The notes under the pieces are model-generated. The model had not been told where the DNA came from and made no database searches. It worked only from the letters and a program-made list of their open reading frames with translations. From NCBI RefSeq assembly GCF_020215665.1, contig NZ_CP084061.1, forward strand, positions 620,001-684,000: DNA of 64,000 bases. The letters are read 5' to 3'. Source of the stretch: Blautia parvula. GTDB taxonomy: Bacteria > Bacillota > Clostridia > Lachnospirales > Lachnospiraceae. The position numbers were made by a program, and so were the translations under genes. This document shows positions 43,170 through 52,548 of the stretch, in pieces; within the stretch, counting starts at the first letter, position 1; each line of letters opens with the position of its first letter.

Positions 43170-43279
43170 CGCTGAAAAAATGGAGTTCCGGTCTTGGGGC
43201 AAATGGATATGATGACTGTAAAGCTTCTTTTAAGAAGGGAGCAGGGGCATACAAGCTGAATTTTACATGGATTTCCTGA
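43170..43279 (+). pseudogene. 3' part of the exported-protein gene interrupted by the ICE
   Basis: After the coupling sequence the frame reads KKWSSGLGANGYDDCKAS and on to FTWIS-stop, 34 residues with no start of their own. It continues exactly the frame of the fragment ending at 12567: removing 12568-43169 plus one 5-bp coupling sequence leaves an unbroken gene (FTFSAKKW or FTFSLKKW at the joint). Confidence 0.85.
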
Positions 43280-43373
43280 AGATAGCAGCGATAATGAGAA
43301 AGAGGCTTTCCGTATTCTATTTTTTATCCCGGTGTAATACAATTCTATAAGAGCATTTCTACGGGAGAGCGGT

Positions 43374-44537
43374 ATGTTTCGGAAAGCATCTGTTTTTCTG
43401 GTCTTATTTTCCCTTATTGTCAATATAGCCCTGCCGGTTACGGTGCACGCGGAGGGGGAGGATTTGATCACCGCACCTCATGGGGTTCTGATGGAGGCTT
43501 CCACAGGGACCATAATCTACGAGAAGGACAAAGACACCAAGGTCTACCCGGCAAGTATTACGAAAATCATGACCCTGGTGCTGATATTTGACGAGATTGC
43601 CAAGGGCACCCTACATATGGAGGATGAAGTGACTACAAGTGCCTACGCCAAGTCCATGGGCGGTTCCCAGGTCTATCTGGAGGAGGGCGAGAAGCAGACA
43701 GTGGAGACCATGATCAAGTGTATTGTCATTGCCTCCGGAAATGATGCCAGCGTCGCCATGGCGGAACATATAGCCGGAAGCGAAGCGGAGTTTGTCAAAC
43801 GTATGAATGAGAGGGCAGCAGGACTTAACATGACAGGAACTCATTTTGAGGACTGCTGCGGACTGACGGAGTCCACCAACCATTATACCACCGCATATGA
43901 CGTAGCCCTTATGTCCAGGGAGCTGGTGACAAAATATCCCAAGGTTCTGGATTTTTCCTCTATCTGGATGGAAAATATCACCCATAACACGGCAAAGGGG
44001 AGCAGTGAGTTCGGCCTTACCAATACAAACAAGCTGCTGCGAAGCTATGACGGCTGTGTGGGCTTAAAGACAGGGAGTACCAGCCTGGCAAAATACTGTG
44101 TCTCCGAGGTGGCAAAGAGAAACGGGATCACTCTGATAAGCGTGGTGATGACAGCACCTGACTATAAAGTACGGTTTAAAGATGCTGCGGCGATGCTGAA
44201 TCTGGGTTTTGGCGCCTGTAACCTTTATGTGGATGAAAACAAAGACAGCCTGCCGAAGGTTCCGGTGAAGGGAGCCATTCAGGATAAGGCGTCTGTATCC
44301 TATGAAGGGGATTTCCGTTATCTGGATACAAAAGGGGAGGCTCTTGATAATGTGCAGAAGAAAATTAACCTGAAGAAGAGCACAGATGCCCCGGTGAAGA
44401 AAGGCAGTAAAGCCGGGACCGCGGATTATTATCTGAACGGGAAGAAAATAGGCAGTGTGAATCTGCTTTTTAGTGAAAAAGTAGAGAAGGCCGGCTACAT
44501 GGACTATGTGAAAAAAGTATTCAAAACATTTTTCTGA
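43374..44537 (+). CDS. D-alanyl-D-alanine carboxypeptidase (DacF/PBP5-like), first
   Basis: 387 residues. Signal peptide ending VHAEG, peptidase S11 motifs S-x-x-K in PASITKIM (about 62-69), S-G-N in IASGNDAS (about 121-128) and K-T-G in GLKTGST, then the C-terminal beta domain and a terminal amphipathic helix for membrane attachment. Removes the terminal D-Ala of peptidoglycan stem peptides. GGGAGAGCGGT precedes the ATG. It is directly downstream of the split gene. Confidence 0.93.
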   Translation: MFRKASVFLVLFSLIVNIALPVTVHAEGEDLITAPHGVLMEASTGTIIYEKDKDTKVYPASITKIMTLVLIFDEIAKGTLHMEDEVTTSAYAKSMGGSQVYLEEGEKQTVETMIKCIVIASGNDASVAMAEHIAGSEAEFVKRMNERAAGLNMTGTHFEDCCGLTESTNHYTTAYDVALMSRELVTKYPKVLDFSSIWMENITHNTAKGSSEFGLTNTNKLLRSYDGCVGLKTGSTSLAKYCVSEVAKRNGITLISVVMTAPDYKVRFKDAAAMLNLGFGACNLYVDENKDSLPKVPVKGAIQDKASVSYEGDFRYLDTKGEALDNVQKKINLKKSTDAPVKKGSKAGTADYYLNGKKIGSVNLLFSEKVEKAGYMDYVKKVFKTFF

Positions 44538-44555
44538 AAAAATAAAATTAGGGTA

Positions 44556-44584
44556 TTGCAGGATAGAAATGTTTGCATTATAAT
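44556..44584 (+). promoter_or_regulatory. Promoter for the MATE exporter
   Basis: TTGCAG, 17 bp, TATAAT. Predicted start near 44591, giving a 136-base leader. Confidence 0.7.
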
Positions 44585-44603
44585 AGCCCGGTAACAAAAA
44601 GAC

Positions 44604-44632
44604 GGAGGGTGCCCGCTGGCACCTTCCTTTTT
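44604..44632 (+). terminator. Terminator-like hairpin inside the MATE leader
   Basis: GGAGGGTGCC / GGCACCTTCC stem followed by TTTTT, starting only about 13 bases after the predicted transcription start. A second structured block (about 44652-44691) follows. It suggests attenuation of the exporter gene. Confidence 0.65.
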
Positions 44633-44726
44633 CGTGAAAAAATGACTTGATGGCAGGAAGAAGGCAGAGCCTGCGCCTTTTTGCCTGCCGGCGGACACAT
44701 TGTTTACAGAGAGAATGAGGAGAGGC

Positions 44727-46085
44727 ATGCAGAAAGATATGACGGCCGGCAGCCCGGCAAAAGCGATTGTAGGATTTACAATTCCGGTATTTATCGGAAA
44801 TATTTTTCAGCAGTTTTACAGTATGGTGGACACCATCATCGTAGGAAAATTCGTGGGTACAAAAGCACTGGCAGCAGTGGGTAGTGTGGGTACCATTAAC
44901 TTTTTGATCATAGGCTTTATGCTGGGACTGACCGCGGGATTTACGGTACTGACTGCCCAGAGATACGGTGCGGGGGATATGAAGAATATGAGACGGACCG
45001 TGGGGTCGGCAGCCGTGCTGTCCCTGATCGTTACTATTGTCATGACTCTGGTGAGTATGCTGGGAATGCATGGGCTGCTGGAATTTATGCATACTCCGGA
45101 GGATATTTTCGGTGATGCGTACCGGTATATTATGATCATCTGCGGCGGTATATTTGCCACGGTGCTGTATAATCTGCTGGCAAGTGTCTTGAGGGCGCTG
45201 GGAAACAGCCAGGTGCCGCTGTATTTTCTGATCTTGTCGGCACTGCTGAATGTGGTGCTGGACCTGCTGTTTATCATTGTATTTCATTGGGGAGCAGCGG
45301 GTGCGGCCTATGCCACTGTGATCTCCCAGGGTGTTTCCGGTGTTCTCTGCTTGGTGTATATAGCGAAGAAAATGCCGGAACTGCGGCTTCAGGAGGAGGA
45401 TTTTCGTCTGTCAGCCCATATTGTGAAGATGCAGGTGGGAATCGGCATTCCCATGGCGCTCCAGTTTTCCATCACCGCCATTGGTACTATGATGGTGCAG
45501 TCCGCGCTGAATATGCTGGGCTCCATGGCTGTAGCTGCCTTTACAGCGGCCAGCAAGGTGGAGCAGATTGCCACACAGGCTTATGTGGCTTTGGGAACCA
45601 CCATGGCAACCTACTGTGCCCAGAACATGGGTGCAGGCAGAATTGACAGGATCCGTATGGGCTTCCGGGCATCTACCTGGATGGGTGTGGTTTACTCCCT
45701 GGTGTTTGGACTTCTGACCGCTTTCTTTGGAAAGTACTTGACCTATCTCTTTGTGTCAAGCGATGTGCAGACACTGATGGGGCAGGTGGATATCTACCTG
45801 AAATGCGCCTCCCTGTTTTTCATTGCCCTGAATATTGTAAATGTATACCGAAACGGCATTCAGGGCATGGGATATGGTATACTGCCCATGATGGCAGGCG
45901 TGGCGGAGCTTTTTGGCCGCGGTATCGTGGCTCTGGCGGCAGGGCTGAACAGGAGCTACCTGCTTGCCTGCCTGGCAAGTCCGGTTGCCTGGGTATTTGC
46001 AGGTGTGCTGCTGCTTTTCATGTACCGTCTGGTTATGAAGCAGCAGGAAAAGGTTTTCGGCAGCAGTTTCAAAAAAAGCAGATAG
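44727..46085 (+). CDS. MATE-family efflux transporter
   Basis: 452 residues, twelve membrane segments, beginning MQKDMTAGSPAKAIVGFTIPVFIGNIFQQ in the usual MATE style, with QFYSMVDTIIVGKFVG and in the second half QFSITAIGTMMVQSALNMLG. Exports cationic compounds using a Na+ or H+ gradient. The ATG at 44727 (GAGGAGAGGC upstream) is the family start; upstream in-frame codons are not. Own promoter with structured leader. Confidence 0.9.
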   Translation: MQKDMTAGSPAKAIVGFTIPVFIGNIFQQFYSMVDTIIVGKFVGTKALAAVGSVGTINFLIIGFMLGLTAGFTVLTAQRYGAGDMKNMRRTVGSAAVLSLIVTIVMTLVSMLGMHGLLEFMHTPEDIFGDAYRYIMIICGGIFATVLYNLLASVLRALGNSQVPLYFLILSALLNVVLDLLFIIVFHWGAAGAAYATVISQGVSGVLCLVYIAKKMPELRLQEEDFRLSAHIVKMQVGIGIPMALQFSITAIGTMMVQSALNMLGSMAVAAFTAASKVEQIATQAYVALGTTMATYCAQNMGAGRIDRIRMGFRASTWMGVVYSLVFGLLTAFFGKYLTYLFVSSDVQTLMGQVDIYLKCASLFFIALNIVNVYRNGIQGMGYGILPMMAGVAELFGRGIVALAAGLNRSYLLACLASPVAWVFAGVLLLFMYRLVMKQQEKVFGSSFKKSR

Positions 46086-46152
46086 TCTTACTTTTCTTTT
46101 TTCTCTTTATGGGGTAAAATAGAGAGAAAAGAGAGAAGAGCAGGGAATATTT

Positions 46153-47004
46153 GTGAAGAAATTTGTGACGACTACTTACAGGATAACAACAGATAAGATA
46201 AAAAGACATCCGCTGAGATTCGTGATGATTAGTGACCTCCACAATGTGATGTTCGGGGAAAGAAATGAGCCGGTTTTTGAAAAGATCAGGGCTCTTAACC
46301 CGGATGCCATATTGATAGCCGGAGACCTGGTGCTGGGAAAAGAAGACGCGTCCCTGAAACCGGCTGCGGCATTTTTAAGCGAGGCCGTTAAACTGGCACC
46401 CGTATTATACGGGCCGGGCAATCACGAGCAGCGGATGAAATTATTCACAGAGGAATACGGGGGCCGATTCTCTGCGTTTGAGAAGAAAATGAAACAGATG
46501 GGTGTCTCCTATCTGGAAAATGAGCGTGTCGTTTGGCAGATAAAGGGGGAAACCGTGGCGGTGACCGGGCTGGATCTGCCTATTGAATATTATAACAGAG
46601 GGCCTCAGAAGGGACCGGGAAGAAAAGAACTGGAAGGGCTGATCGGAAGGCCCGACAAAGATGTATATGAGATCCTGCTTGCCCATACACCCAGGTTTGG
46701 GGATGACTATTTTGCATGGGGGGCGGATTTGATTCTGTCCGGGCATTACCACGGGGGAATCATGCGGCTTCCGTTTTTAGGCAGTGTTATCAGCCCTGAT
46801 TTTCGTCTGTTTCCCCGCTATGCTTACGGGGAATACAGAAAGAAAGACAATACGCCTGCAAAAAGGGCGGGAAGAAGACAAAGAGTAACAGGAAAGGAAC
46901 AGATCATGATTACAGGTGCGGGACTGGGTGAGCACACACTGCCTCTTCGGATCAACAATCCGAGAGAACTGGTGGTGCTGGAATGTCTGCCGAAAGAGGT
47001 GTGA
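46153..47004 (+). CDS. Metallophosphoesterase, membrane-free YkuE-like
   Basis: 283 residues, GTG start. The calcineurin-type metal-binding series is complete: SDLHN (about 27-31), AGDLVLG (about 56-62), GPGNHEQ (about 86-92), AHTPRF and GHYHGGI (about 198-204). Substrate unknown; related YkuE proteins act on cell-envelope precursors or phospholipids. It lies 1 base before the MoxR gene, so it is probably first in this operon. Confidence 0.85.
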   Translation: MKKFVTTTYRITTDKIKRHPLRFVMISDLHNVMFGERNEPVFEKIRALNPDAILIAGDLVLGKEDASLKPAAAFLSEAVKLAPVLYGPGNHEQRMKLFTEEYGGRFSAFEKKMKQMGVSYLENERVVWQIKGETVAVTGLDLPIEYYNRGPQKGPGRKELEGLIGRPDKDVYEILLAHTPRFGDDYFAWGADLILSGHYHGGIMRLPFLGSVISPDFRLFPRYAYGEYRKKDNTPAKRAGRRQRVTGKEQIMITGAGLGEHTLPLRINNPRELVVLECLPKEV

Positions 47005-47005
47005 A

Positions 47006-47956
47006 ATGGAAGAGAAAAACGGTATGGTAAAAATACGTGAAAATGTGGGGAAGGTGATTGTGGGAAAAGAAAAGGTGCTGGAGCTTCTTCTCACTGCCCT
47101 GACTGCCGGAGGCCATGTCCTTTTGGAGGACGTGCCCGGAACAGGCAAGACGATGATGGCGAAATCCCTGGCCCGCTCCATGGACGGGAAATTCTCCCGC
47201 ATTCAGTTTACGCCGGATCTGCTGCCCTCTGATGTGACGGGGCTAAACTATTATAACCAGAAGGCAGGGGAGTTTCTATTCAAAGAAGGACCTGCTTTCT
47301 GCAACATTCTGCTGGCTGATGAGATCAACCGTGCCACGCCGAGGACTCAGTCAAGCCTTCTGGAGTGTATGGAGGAGCACCAGATTACCATTGACGGGGA
47401 AACCAGGACACTTCAGGAGCCTTTTTTTGTCATTGCCACTCAGAATCCGGTGGAGACCACAGGCACATTTCCGCTTCCGGAAGCGCAGATGGACCGTTTT
47501 TTTATGCGCCTTTCCATGGGGCTGCCGGACAAGGAGGAGGAGCTGGCCATCCTGGACCGTTTTGAGGACAGACAGCCTCTTTTTGAGCTTTCCTGTGTGT
47601 GTACAAAGGAAGAACTTCTAAATGCAAGAGAGGCATACAAAAAGGTATATGTGCACCCGGATCTGAAGTCCTATCTGGTGGAGGTGGTGCAGGCCACCCG
47701 AACAGCAGGAGATGTGATCGCAGGTGTAAGTCCAAGGGGTACCCTGGCTCTTTTTAACGGCGCGAAAGCTTATGCCTATGTAAAGGGCAGGGATTATGTG
47801 GTGCCGGAGGATATAAAAACCGTGGCGGTTCCCATTCTGGCCCACAGAATGATCATGACCTCCGGATACGGACAGGAGGAGAGCGGCAGCCAGGCAATTC
47901 AGCGGATTCTGAATCAGGTCCCTGTACCCACAGAGGAGTGGAAGAGAAAAACATGA
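47006..47956 (+). CDS. MoxR-family AAA ATPase
   Basis: 316 residues. Walker A VPGTGKTMMAKS (about 41-52), Walker B ILLADEINRATPR (about 101-113), sensor 1 VIATQNPVE. MoxR proteins are chaperone-like ATPases that act with DUF58 partners. AGAGGTG precedes the ATG at 47006; an upstream in-frame extension lies within the previous gene and is rejected. It ends in an ATGA overlap with the DUF58 gene. Confidence 0.92.
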   Translation: MEEKNGMVKIRENVGKVIVGKEKVLELLLTALTAGGHVLLEDVPGTGKTMMAKSLARSMDGKFSRIQFTPDLLPSDVTGLNYYNQKAGEFLFKEGPAFCNILLADEINRATPRTQSSLLECMEEHQITIDGETRTLQEPFFVIATQNPVETTGTFPLPEAQMDRFFMRLSMGLPDKEEELAILDRFEDRQPLFELSCVCTKEELLNAREAYKKVYVHPDLKSYLVEVVQATRTAGDVIAGVSPRGTLALFNGAKAYAYVKGRDYVVPEDIKTVAVPILAHRMIMTSGYGQEESGSQAIQRILNQVPVPTEEWKRKT

Positions 47957-49077
47957 CAATTTTTTTGCTTTTGCTGGGAGCCGTCCTGCTGCAGTTTTTG
48001 GCGGAGTGGTTCTACCGAAAGAATTGGGACAGGCATCTGGAGGTAAATGTAAAATTCCAGGAACAGCCCGTCCACGAAGGGGAGAAGGCATACCTGACGG
48101 AAACCATTGAAAACAGAAAATGGCTCCTTCTTCCCATGCTGCAGGCAGCCTTTCGGGTACATAGAAACCTCTTCTTTGAGGAGGAGGAAAATACCAGTAT
48201 CTCCGACTATACCTATAAAAGAGATATCTTCTCCGTACTGTTTTACCAGAAAATAGAGCGGGAAATCACATTTCTGGCAAGGAAAAGGGGATACTACGAG
48301 ATTGAGCAGGCAGAGATTCTCACAAGAGGCCTTCTTATGAACCGTGAGATGTATCGGACCATGCCTCTTTCCACCCATCTGTATGTATATCCGAGAACGA
48401 TTCCCGTCTCCCGCATGGAAATTCCCTTTAAAAAGCTTATGGGACAGGTCTTGGTACGGCAGCGGATGTATGAGGACCCTTTTTCCTTCCGCGGCCTGCG
48501 GGAATACCAGCCGGGGGACCCTATGAATAAAATCAACTGGAAGGCCTCCGCAAAAGAAGGCGGTCTTATGGTAAATCTGCTGGATTCCACATCCAGTGCC
48601 CAGGTCCTCATCTATCTGGATGTGGAGGATGAGACCATATGGAAATACGAAGAGATCCACGAGGCAGGCATTTCCCTGGCCGTCTCCTTAGCAGAACAGC
48701 TTCTGCAGAGAGGCATTGCCACAGGCCTTGTCACCAACGGCAGGGATCACATCACAGAGGCACCCATCGCCGTTTTGCCCGGCACGGGAAGAGGACAGCT
48801 TGTAAAACTGTATCAGAATCTGGCAAGACTGGATCTGGACCTTCCCGCCGGAAAGTTTCCCGAACTTTTAAGTGCGCAGCGCCGTCTTTTGTCAGAAGGC
48901 CGGGGTATCCCTGTTCTTATTTCCAAAAATCAGGGCCAGCCTCTTTTTACAGAGATGGAAACACTTGCGAAGGCCGGGGGCAGCGCCCTGTGGATTTCCA
49001 CCCTGTACAAGGATATGGAGTGGAAGCTTCCGTGCTCGCCCCACATGGAGATCATACGCTGGGAGGTGCCGAGATGA
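47953..49077 (+). CDS. DUF58 domain membrane protein
   Basis: 374 residues. A short N-terminal membrane segment (FLLLLGAVLLQFLAEW), a beta-rich region and the DUF58 signature REYQPGDPMNKINWKASAKEGGLMV (about 189-213), then a von Willebrand A-like domain. Always coupled with MoxR. The ATG at 47953 overlaps the MoxR stop (ATGA). Confidence 0.9.
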   Translation: MTIFLLLLGAVLLQFLAEWFYRKNWDRHLEVNVKFQEQPVHEGEKAYLTETIENRKWLLLPMLQAAFRVHRNLFFEEEENTSISDYTYKRDIFSVLFYQKIEREITFLARKRGYYEIEQAEILTRGLLMNREMYRTMPLSTHLYVYPRTIPVSRMEIPFKKLMGQVLVRQRMYEDPFSFRGLREYQPGDPMNKINWKASAKEGGLMVNLLDSTSSAQVLIYLDVEDETIWKYEEIHEAGISLAVSLAEQLLQRGIATGLVTNGRDHITEAPIAVLPGTGRGQLVKLYQNLARLDLDLPAGKFPELLSAQRRLLSEGRGIPVLISKNQGQPLFTEMETLAKAGGSALWISTLYKDMEWKLPCSPHMEIIRWEVPR

Positions 49078-50282
49078 AAATAGATCTGCTGGTTGTATAC
49101 CGCTTTTTTCATACATTTCTTCTGACGGACAGTCTGGCACTTTTGATCCTGTCTTTCGGCGGGGATATCACGCCGATTCAGATGATGAAAAGCCTGCTGC
49201 TGTTTGTCCCCATACTGCTCTTATACTGGATACAGCGCCGCTTTCAGAGTCTGCTTCTTTTTGCAGTGTCAGGTGCAGTAAGCCTGGCAGTTCTGTATAC
49301 TGCCTCTCAAACGGTGTGGGAGAGAGCAGCGTTCATGGTCTGCGGAGCTCTTCTTGTGCTTCTGTACTTCTTTGAGCGGGCGGGAAGCGGAGAGAGCCTT
49401 CTTGTGCGGCCTTCCTACGCGGGGCTTCTGATTTTTGCAGGTATCTATATCTATACACTGGCATACCATAAGAGCACTCTGGGAACGGTCATCTGTCTTT
49501 TCACAGGGGCTTATTGGCTGCTCACCATTCTTTCGGAAAACCGGCGCTCCCTTCTGAAGCTGTATGCACAGAATGAGAAGCTCCACAGATTCCCGAAAAA
49601 CAGAATCGCGGAGGGGAACAGGATCGCCCTGGGCGGTTTCTGTGTTCTTGTCACTGCGGGAATGATATTTCTGCCCATGTCCGGCTTTGACAAGGTCTTA
49701 CAAAGAATTGGGCACCTGCTGGTACGTCTGCTTCGGAGACTTCTGGCAGGTCTTGGCGGGGCGGAGGAGCTGATCCAGGAGGAGCCGGAGATGGCGGAAC
49801 AGATGCCGTTTTTTCCGGGAGAATTTAAGGAGGCTTCCCCTTTCTGGCAGGCGCTTTTTCAAATACTGGAAAAAGTGTTTGTTTTACTGTTTCTGGCAGC
49901 AGTTGTTTATCTTGTCTGCCGTATCCTTTATGATTTATATAAAAAATACCATGAAACCGTTCTTACGGACGGGGACCGCGTGGAGTTTCTTTCCCCCGTG
50001 AAGGGAGACCGGAAAGAGGGATTGAAAAAGAGAAAGAGAAGCGGCAGCCTTTTCTCTGCCCGCTCCGCAAATGAGATGATCCGCAGATATTATAAAAAGA
50101 AGATAGAGAGCACTGCAAAAAAGACCATCCCTGTGTCATTGGCCCCGGAGGAGATTGAGGAGACAGCAGGGCTGTCGGGTGCCGAGGGGATGGAAGAATT
50201 CCATGAGATATATGAGAAGGCAAGATACGGGAAAGAAAGATGCGGACAGGATGAGGTTTTGAGGATGAGAGAGCTGAGGTGA
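49074..50282 (+). CDS. Polytopic membrane protein with DUF4129-like C terminus
   Basis: 402 residues. Six or seven hydrophobic segments in the first 200 residues, a further one at about 263-285 (VFVLLFLAAVVYLVCRIL), and a basic cytoplasmic tail containing SANEMIRRYYKKKI, as in DUF4129 proteins. The transglutaminase core usually found in the third member of such operons is absent. The ATG at 49074 overlaps the DUF58 stop; GGGAGG is upstream. Confidence 0.75.
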   Translation: MKIDLLVVYRFFHTFLLTDSLALLILSFGGDITPIQMMKSLLLFVPILLLYWIQRRFQSLLLFAVSGAVSLAVLYTASQTVWERAAFMVCGALLVLLYFFERAGSGESLLVRPSYAGLLIFAGIYIYTLAYHKSTLGTVICLFTGAYWLLTILSENRRSLLKLYAQNEKLHRFPKNRIAEGNRIALGGFCVLVTAGMIFLPMSGFDKVLQRIGHLLVRLLRRLLAGLGGAEELIQEEPEMAEQMPFFPGEFKEASPFWQALFQILEKVFVLLFLAAVVYLVCRILYDLYKKYHETVLTDGDRVEFLSPVKGDRKEGLKKRKRSGSLFSARSANEMIRRYYKKKIESTAKKTIPVSLAPEEIEETAGLSGAEGMEEFHEIYEKARYGKERCGQDEVLRMRELR

Positions 50283-50332
50283 CAGTTTGGCCGGTCCGGA
50301 CCAGACCGGGGAAGATGATGCAAGGAATATTC

Positions 50333-50361
50333 TGGACTTTTTACTGAAAATAGTGTAGAAT
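50333..50361 (+). promoter_or_regulatory. Promoter for scpA
   Basis: TGGACT, 17 bp, TAGAAT in the 120-base gap after the DUF4129-like gene. Confidence 0.5.
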
Positions 50362-50404
50362 GTCGTAAGCGGTATGCCCGATACCATGGAAAGGATGAGA
50401 ATAA

Positions 50405-51169
50405 ATGGGAATCCCGGTAAAGCTTCCGGTGTTTGAGGGGCCTTTAGACCTGCTTTTACACCTGATCGAGAAGAATAAAGTAAATATTTACGACATTCCC
50501 ATTGTGGAGATAACGGATCAGTACATGGAGTATATTCACCAGATGGAGAGGGAAGATCTGAATATCATGAGCGAGTTCATGGTCATGGCGGCAACCCTCA
50601 TTTCTATCAAATGCAGGATGCTTCTCCCAAAAGAAGTCAATGAGGACGGTGAGGAAGAAGATCCCAGAGACGAACTGGTGCGTCAGCTTCTGGAGTATAA
50701 GATGTATAAATATATGTCCTATGAACTCAGGGACCGGATGGCAGAAGCGGCAAAAAGTATCTATAAGCTCCCCACCCTTCCAAGGGAAGTGGAGGACTAC
50801 AGGGAGCCTGTGGATACCAGCGAGCTTCTGGACGGGCTGACACTGGGACGTCTTCACAAAATTTTCCAGGATGTATTAAAACGCCAGGAGGATAAAAAGG
50901 ACCCCATCCGAAGCAATTTCGGCAAGATTGAGCAGGAGGAGGTCAGTCTTCCGGAGAAAATGACCGACGTGGAGGAGTACGCCAGAAGACACCGGCGTTT
51001 CAGCTTTCGTGACCTTCTGGGAAAACAGGCCAGCAAATTCCAGGTGGTGGTTACATTTCTGGCGATCCTGGAGCTGATGAAGACAGGAAAGATATCTATC
51101 AGGCAGGAGCATATTTTTGACGATATTCAGATTGAGAGCAAGGAGGCAGGGGACCCGTATGGAAATTGA
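50405..51169 (+). CDS. scpA: Segregation and condensation protein A
   Basis: 254 residues, beginning IPVKLPVFEGPLDLLLHLIEKNKVNIYDIPI, the kleisin N-terminal signature; the C-terminal winged helix is in FRDLLGKQASKFQVVVTFLAILELMKTGKI. Bridges SMC heads in the condensin complex. Overlaps scpB by 11 bases. Confidence 0.95.
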   Translation: MGIPVKLPVFEGPLDLLLHLIEKNKVNIYDIPIVEITDQYMEYIHQMEREDLNIMSEFMVMAATLISIKCRMLLPKEVNEDGEEEDPRDELVRQLLEYKMYKYMSYELRDRMAEAAKSIYKLPTLPREVEDYREPVDTSELLDGLTLGRLHKIFQDVLKRQEDKKDPIRSNFGKIEQEEVSLPEKMTDVEEYARRHRRFSFRDLLGKQASKFQVVVTFLAILELMKTGKISIRQEHIFDDIQIESKEAGDPYGN

Positions 51170-51728
51170 ACATCTGGAAGGCGCTGTTGAGGCGCTTTTG
51201 TTTGCTATGGGGGAATCCGTAGAGGTTTCCGCCATTGCCAAGGCTATAGGACATGATACGGAAACCACCAGAAAGATCATTCGGAATATGATGCTGAAAT
51301 ATAATGCCGGGGACCGGGGAATCAAGATCATAGAGCTGGAAAATGCATATCAGATGTGCACAAAGGAAGAGTATTATGACTATCTGGTCAAGCTTGCCCT
51401 GCAGCCGAAAAAGGCGGTGCTGACAGACGTTATGCTGGAGACACTCTCCATCATTGCCTATAAACAGCCGGTCACAAAACTTGAAATAGAGAAGATACGC
51501 GGTGTCAAGTCTGACCATGCGGTGAACAAACTCATGGAATATAATCTGGTACAGGAGGTCGGCCGTCTGGACGCACCGGGAAGGCCGCTGCTCTTTGGAA
51601 CCACGGAGGAGTTTTTAAGAAACTTCGGGGTTCAGGGGCTGGATGAGCTGCCGGAGCTGGACCCGGTACAGATAGAAGATTTCAAGGCAGAAGCAGAAGA
51701 AGAAATTCAGCTTAAGCTGGATGTATAA
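51159..51728 (+). CDS. scpB: Segregation and condensation protein B
   Basis: 189 residues from the ATG at 51159 (MEIEHLEGAVEALLFAMGES), inside the end of scpA, with AAGGAGG upstream. Two winged helices typical of ScpB, with LKPQKKAVLT-like spacing (ALQPKKAVLTDVMLETLSIIAYKQPVT) and RGVKSDHAV. Partner of ScpA in SMC-ScpAB. Confidence 0.95.
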   Translation: MEIEHLEGAVEALLFAMGESVEVSAIAKAIGHDTETTRKIIRNMMLKYNAGDRGIKIIELENAYQMCTKEEYYDYLVKLALQPKKAVLTDVMLETLSIIAYKQPVTKLEIEKIRGVKSDHAVNKLMEYNLVQEVGRLDAPGRPLLFGTTEEFLRNFGVQGLDELPELDPVQIEDFKAEAEEEIQLKLDV

Positions 51729-51743
51729 ACGGGGGAAAGAGAC

Positions 51744-52532
51744 ATGCCAACAACTTACACACATGACATTTTCGGCAAGGAGGTATATAAAAGACTTCCT
51801 TCTGAGATAAAAGAGGCAATCAGGGAATCCAAAAGTATGTATCTGATCGGCCTGCACGGACCTGATATTTTGTTTTACTATCAGCCCCTGATGAAAAACA
51901 GGGTGAGCGGGCTGGGACACCAGGTTCACCAGAGAGAGGCCGCAGAATTTTTCTGTCAGGCTGTTGTAAAATACCAGGAGGAGCCGACTGCGCAGATGTT
52001 ATCCTATCTGCTGGGATTTGGATGCCACTACATTTTGGACAGCGCCTGCCATCCCTATGTACGGCGGTTTGAAAAGGAAACCGGTGCGTCCCATTCAGAG
52101 ATTGAATCTGAGCTTGACCGGTACTATATGCTGCGTGAGGGAAAGGACCCGTTTACCTACAGACCTGCCGTAAATATCTTCCCCACAATGGAGGGCTGCA
52201 GGACCATAAGCAGGGCCTTTGGGAAGATCACAGTGAAGCAGGCGGCAAAAGCACTTCACGGTATGAGATTTTACACCGGAGCCCTTGTCTGCAGCAGCAG
52301 CCTGAAGAGAAAGGGACTGCTGGGAATCATGAAGCTGTTTGGATGCCGGGACACTCTGGGAGGCCATATCATACCGGCAAAGCCGGACAGAAGATGTGAT
52401 ATGGCAACAGATGTACTGCGTCATCTGTATGAAGAGGCATTGGATGAGGCGGTGGAAGCACTTACAAATCTGTACGGCTGCATGGTAAAGGAAGAGCGGC
52501 TGTCGCAGCGCTTCGGCAGAAATTTCGGCTGA
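51744..52532 (+). CDS. Zinc-dependent phospholipase C-family protein
   Basis: 262 residues. Histidines in THDIFG, HGPDILFYY, GHQVHQREAAEF and GFGCHYILDSACHPY match the zinc ligands of the PF00882 family common in Clostridia. No signal peptide, so it is probably cytoplasmic and the real substrate is unknown. GGGGAAAGAG ribosome site, 15 bases after scpB. Confidence 0.8.
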   Translation: MPTTYTHDIFGKEVYKRLPSEIKEAIRESKSMYLIGLHGPDILFYYQPLMKNRVSGLGHQVHQREAAEFFCQAVVKYQEEPTAQMLSYLLGFGCHYILDSACHPYVRRFEKETGASHSEIESELDRYYMLREGKDPFTYRPAVNIFPTMEGCRTISRAFGKITVKQAAKALHGMRFYTGALVCSSSLKRKGLLGIMKLFGCRDTLGGHIIPAKPDRRCDMATDVLRHLYEEALDEAVEALTNLYGCMVKEERLSQRFGRNFG

Positions 52533-52548
52533 GAAGAACGGGGGGCAT

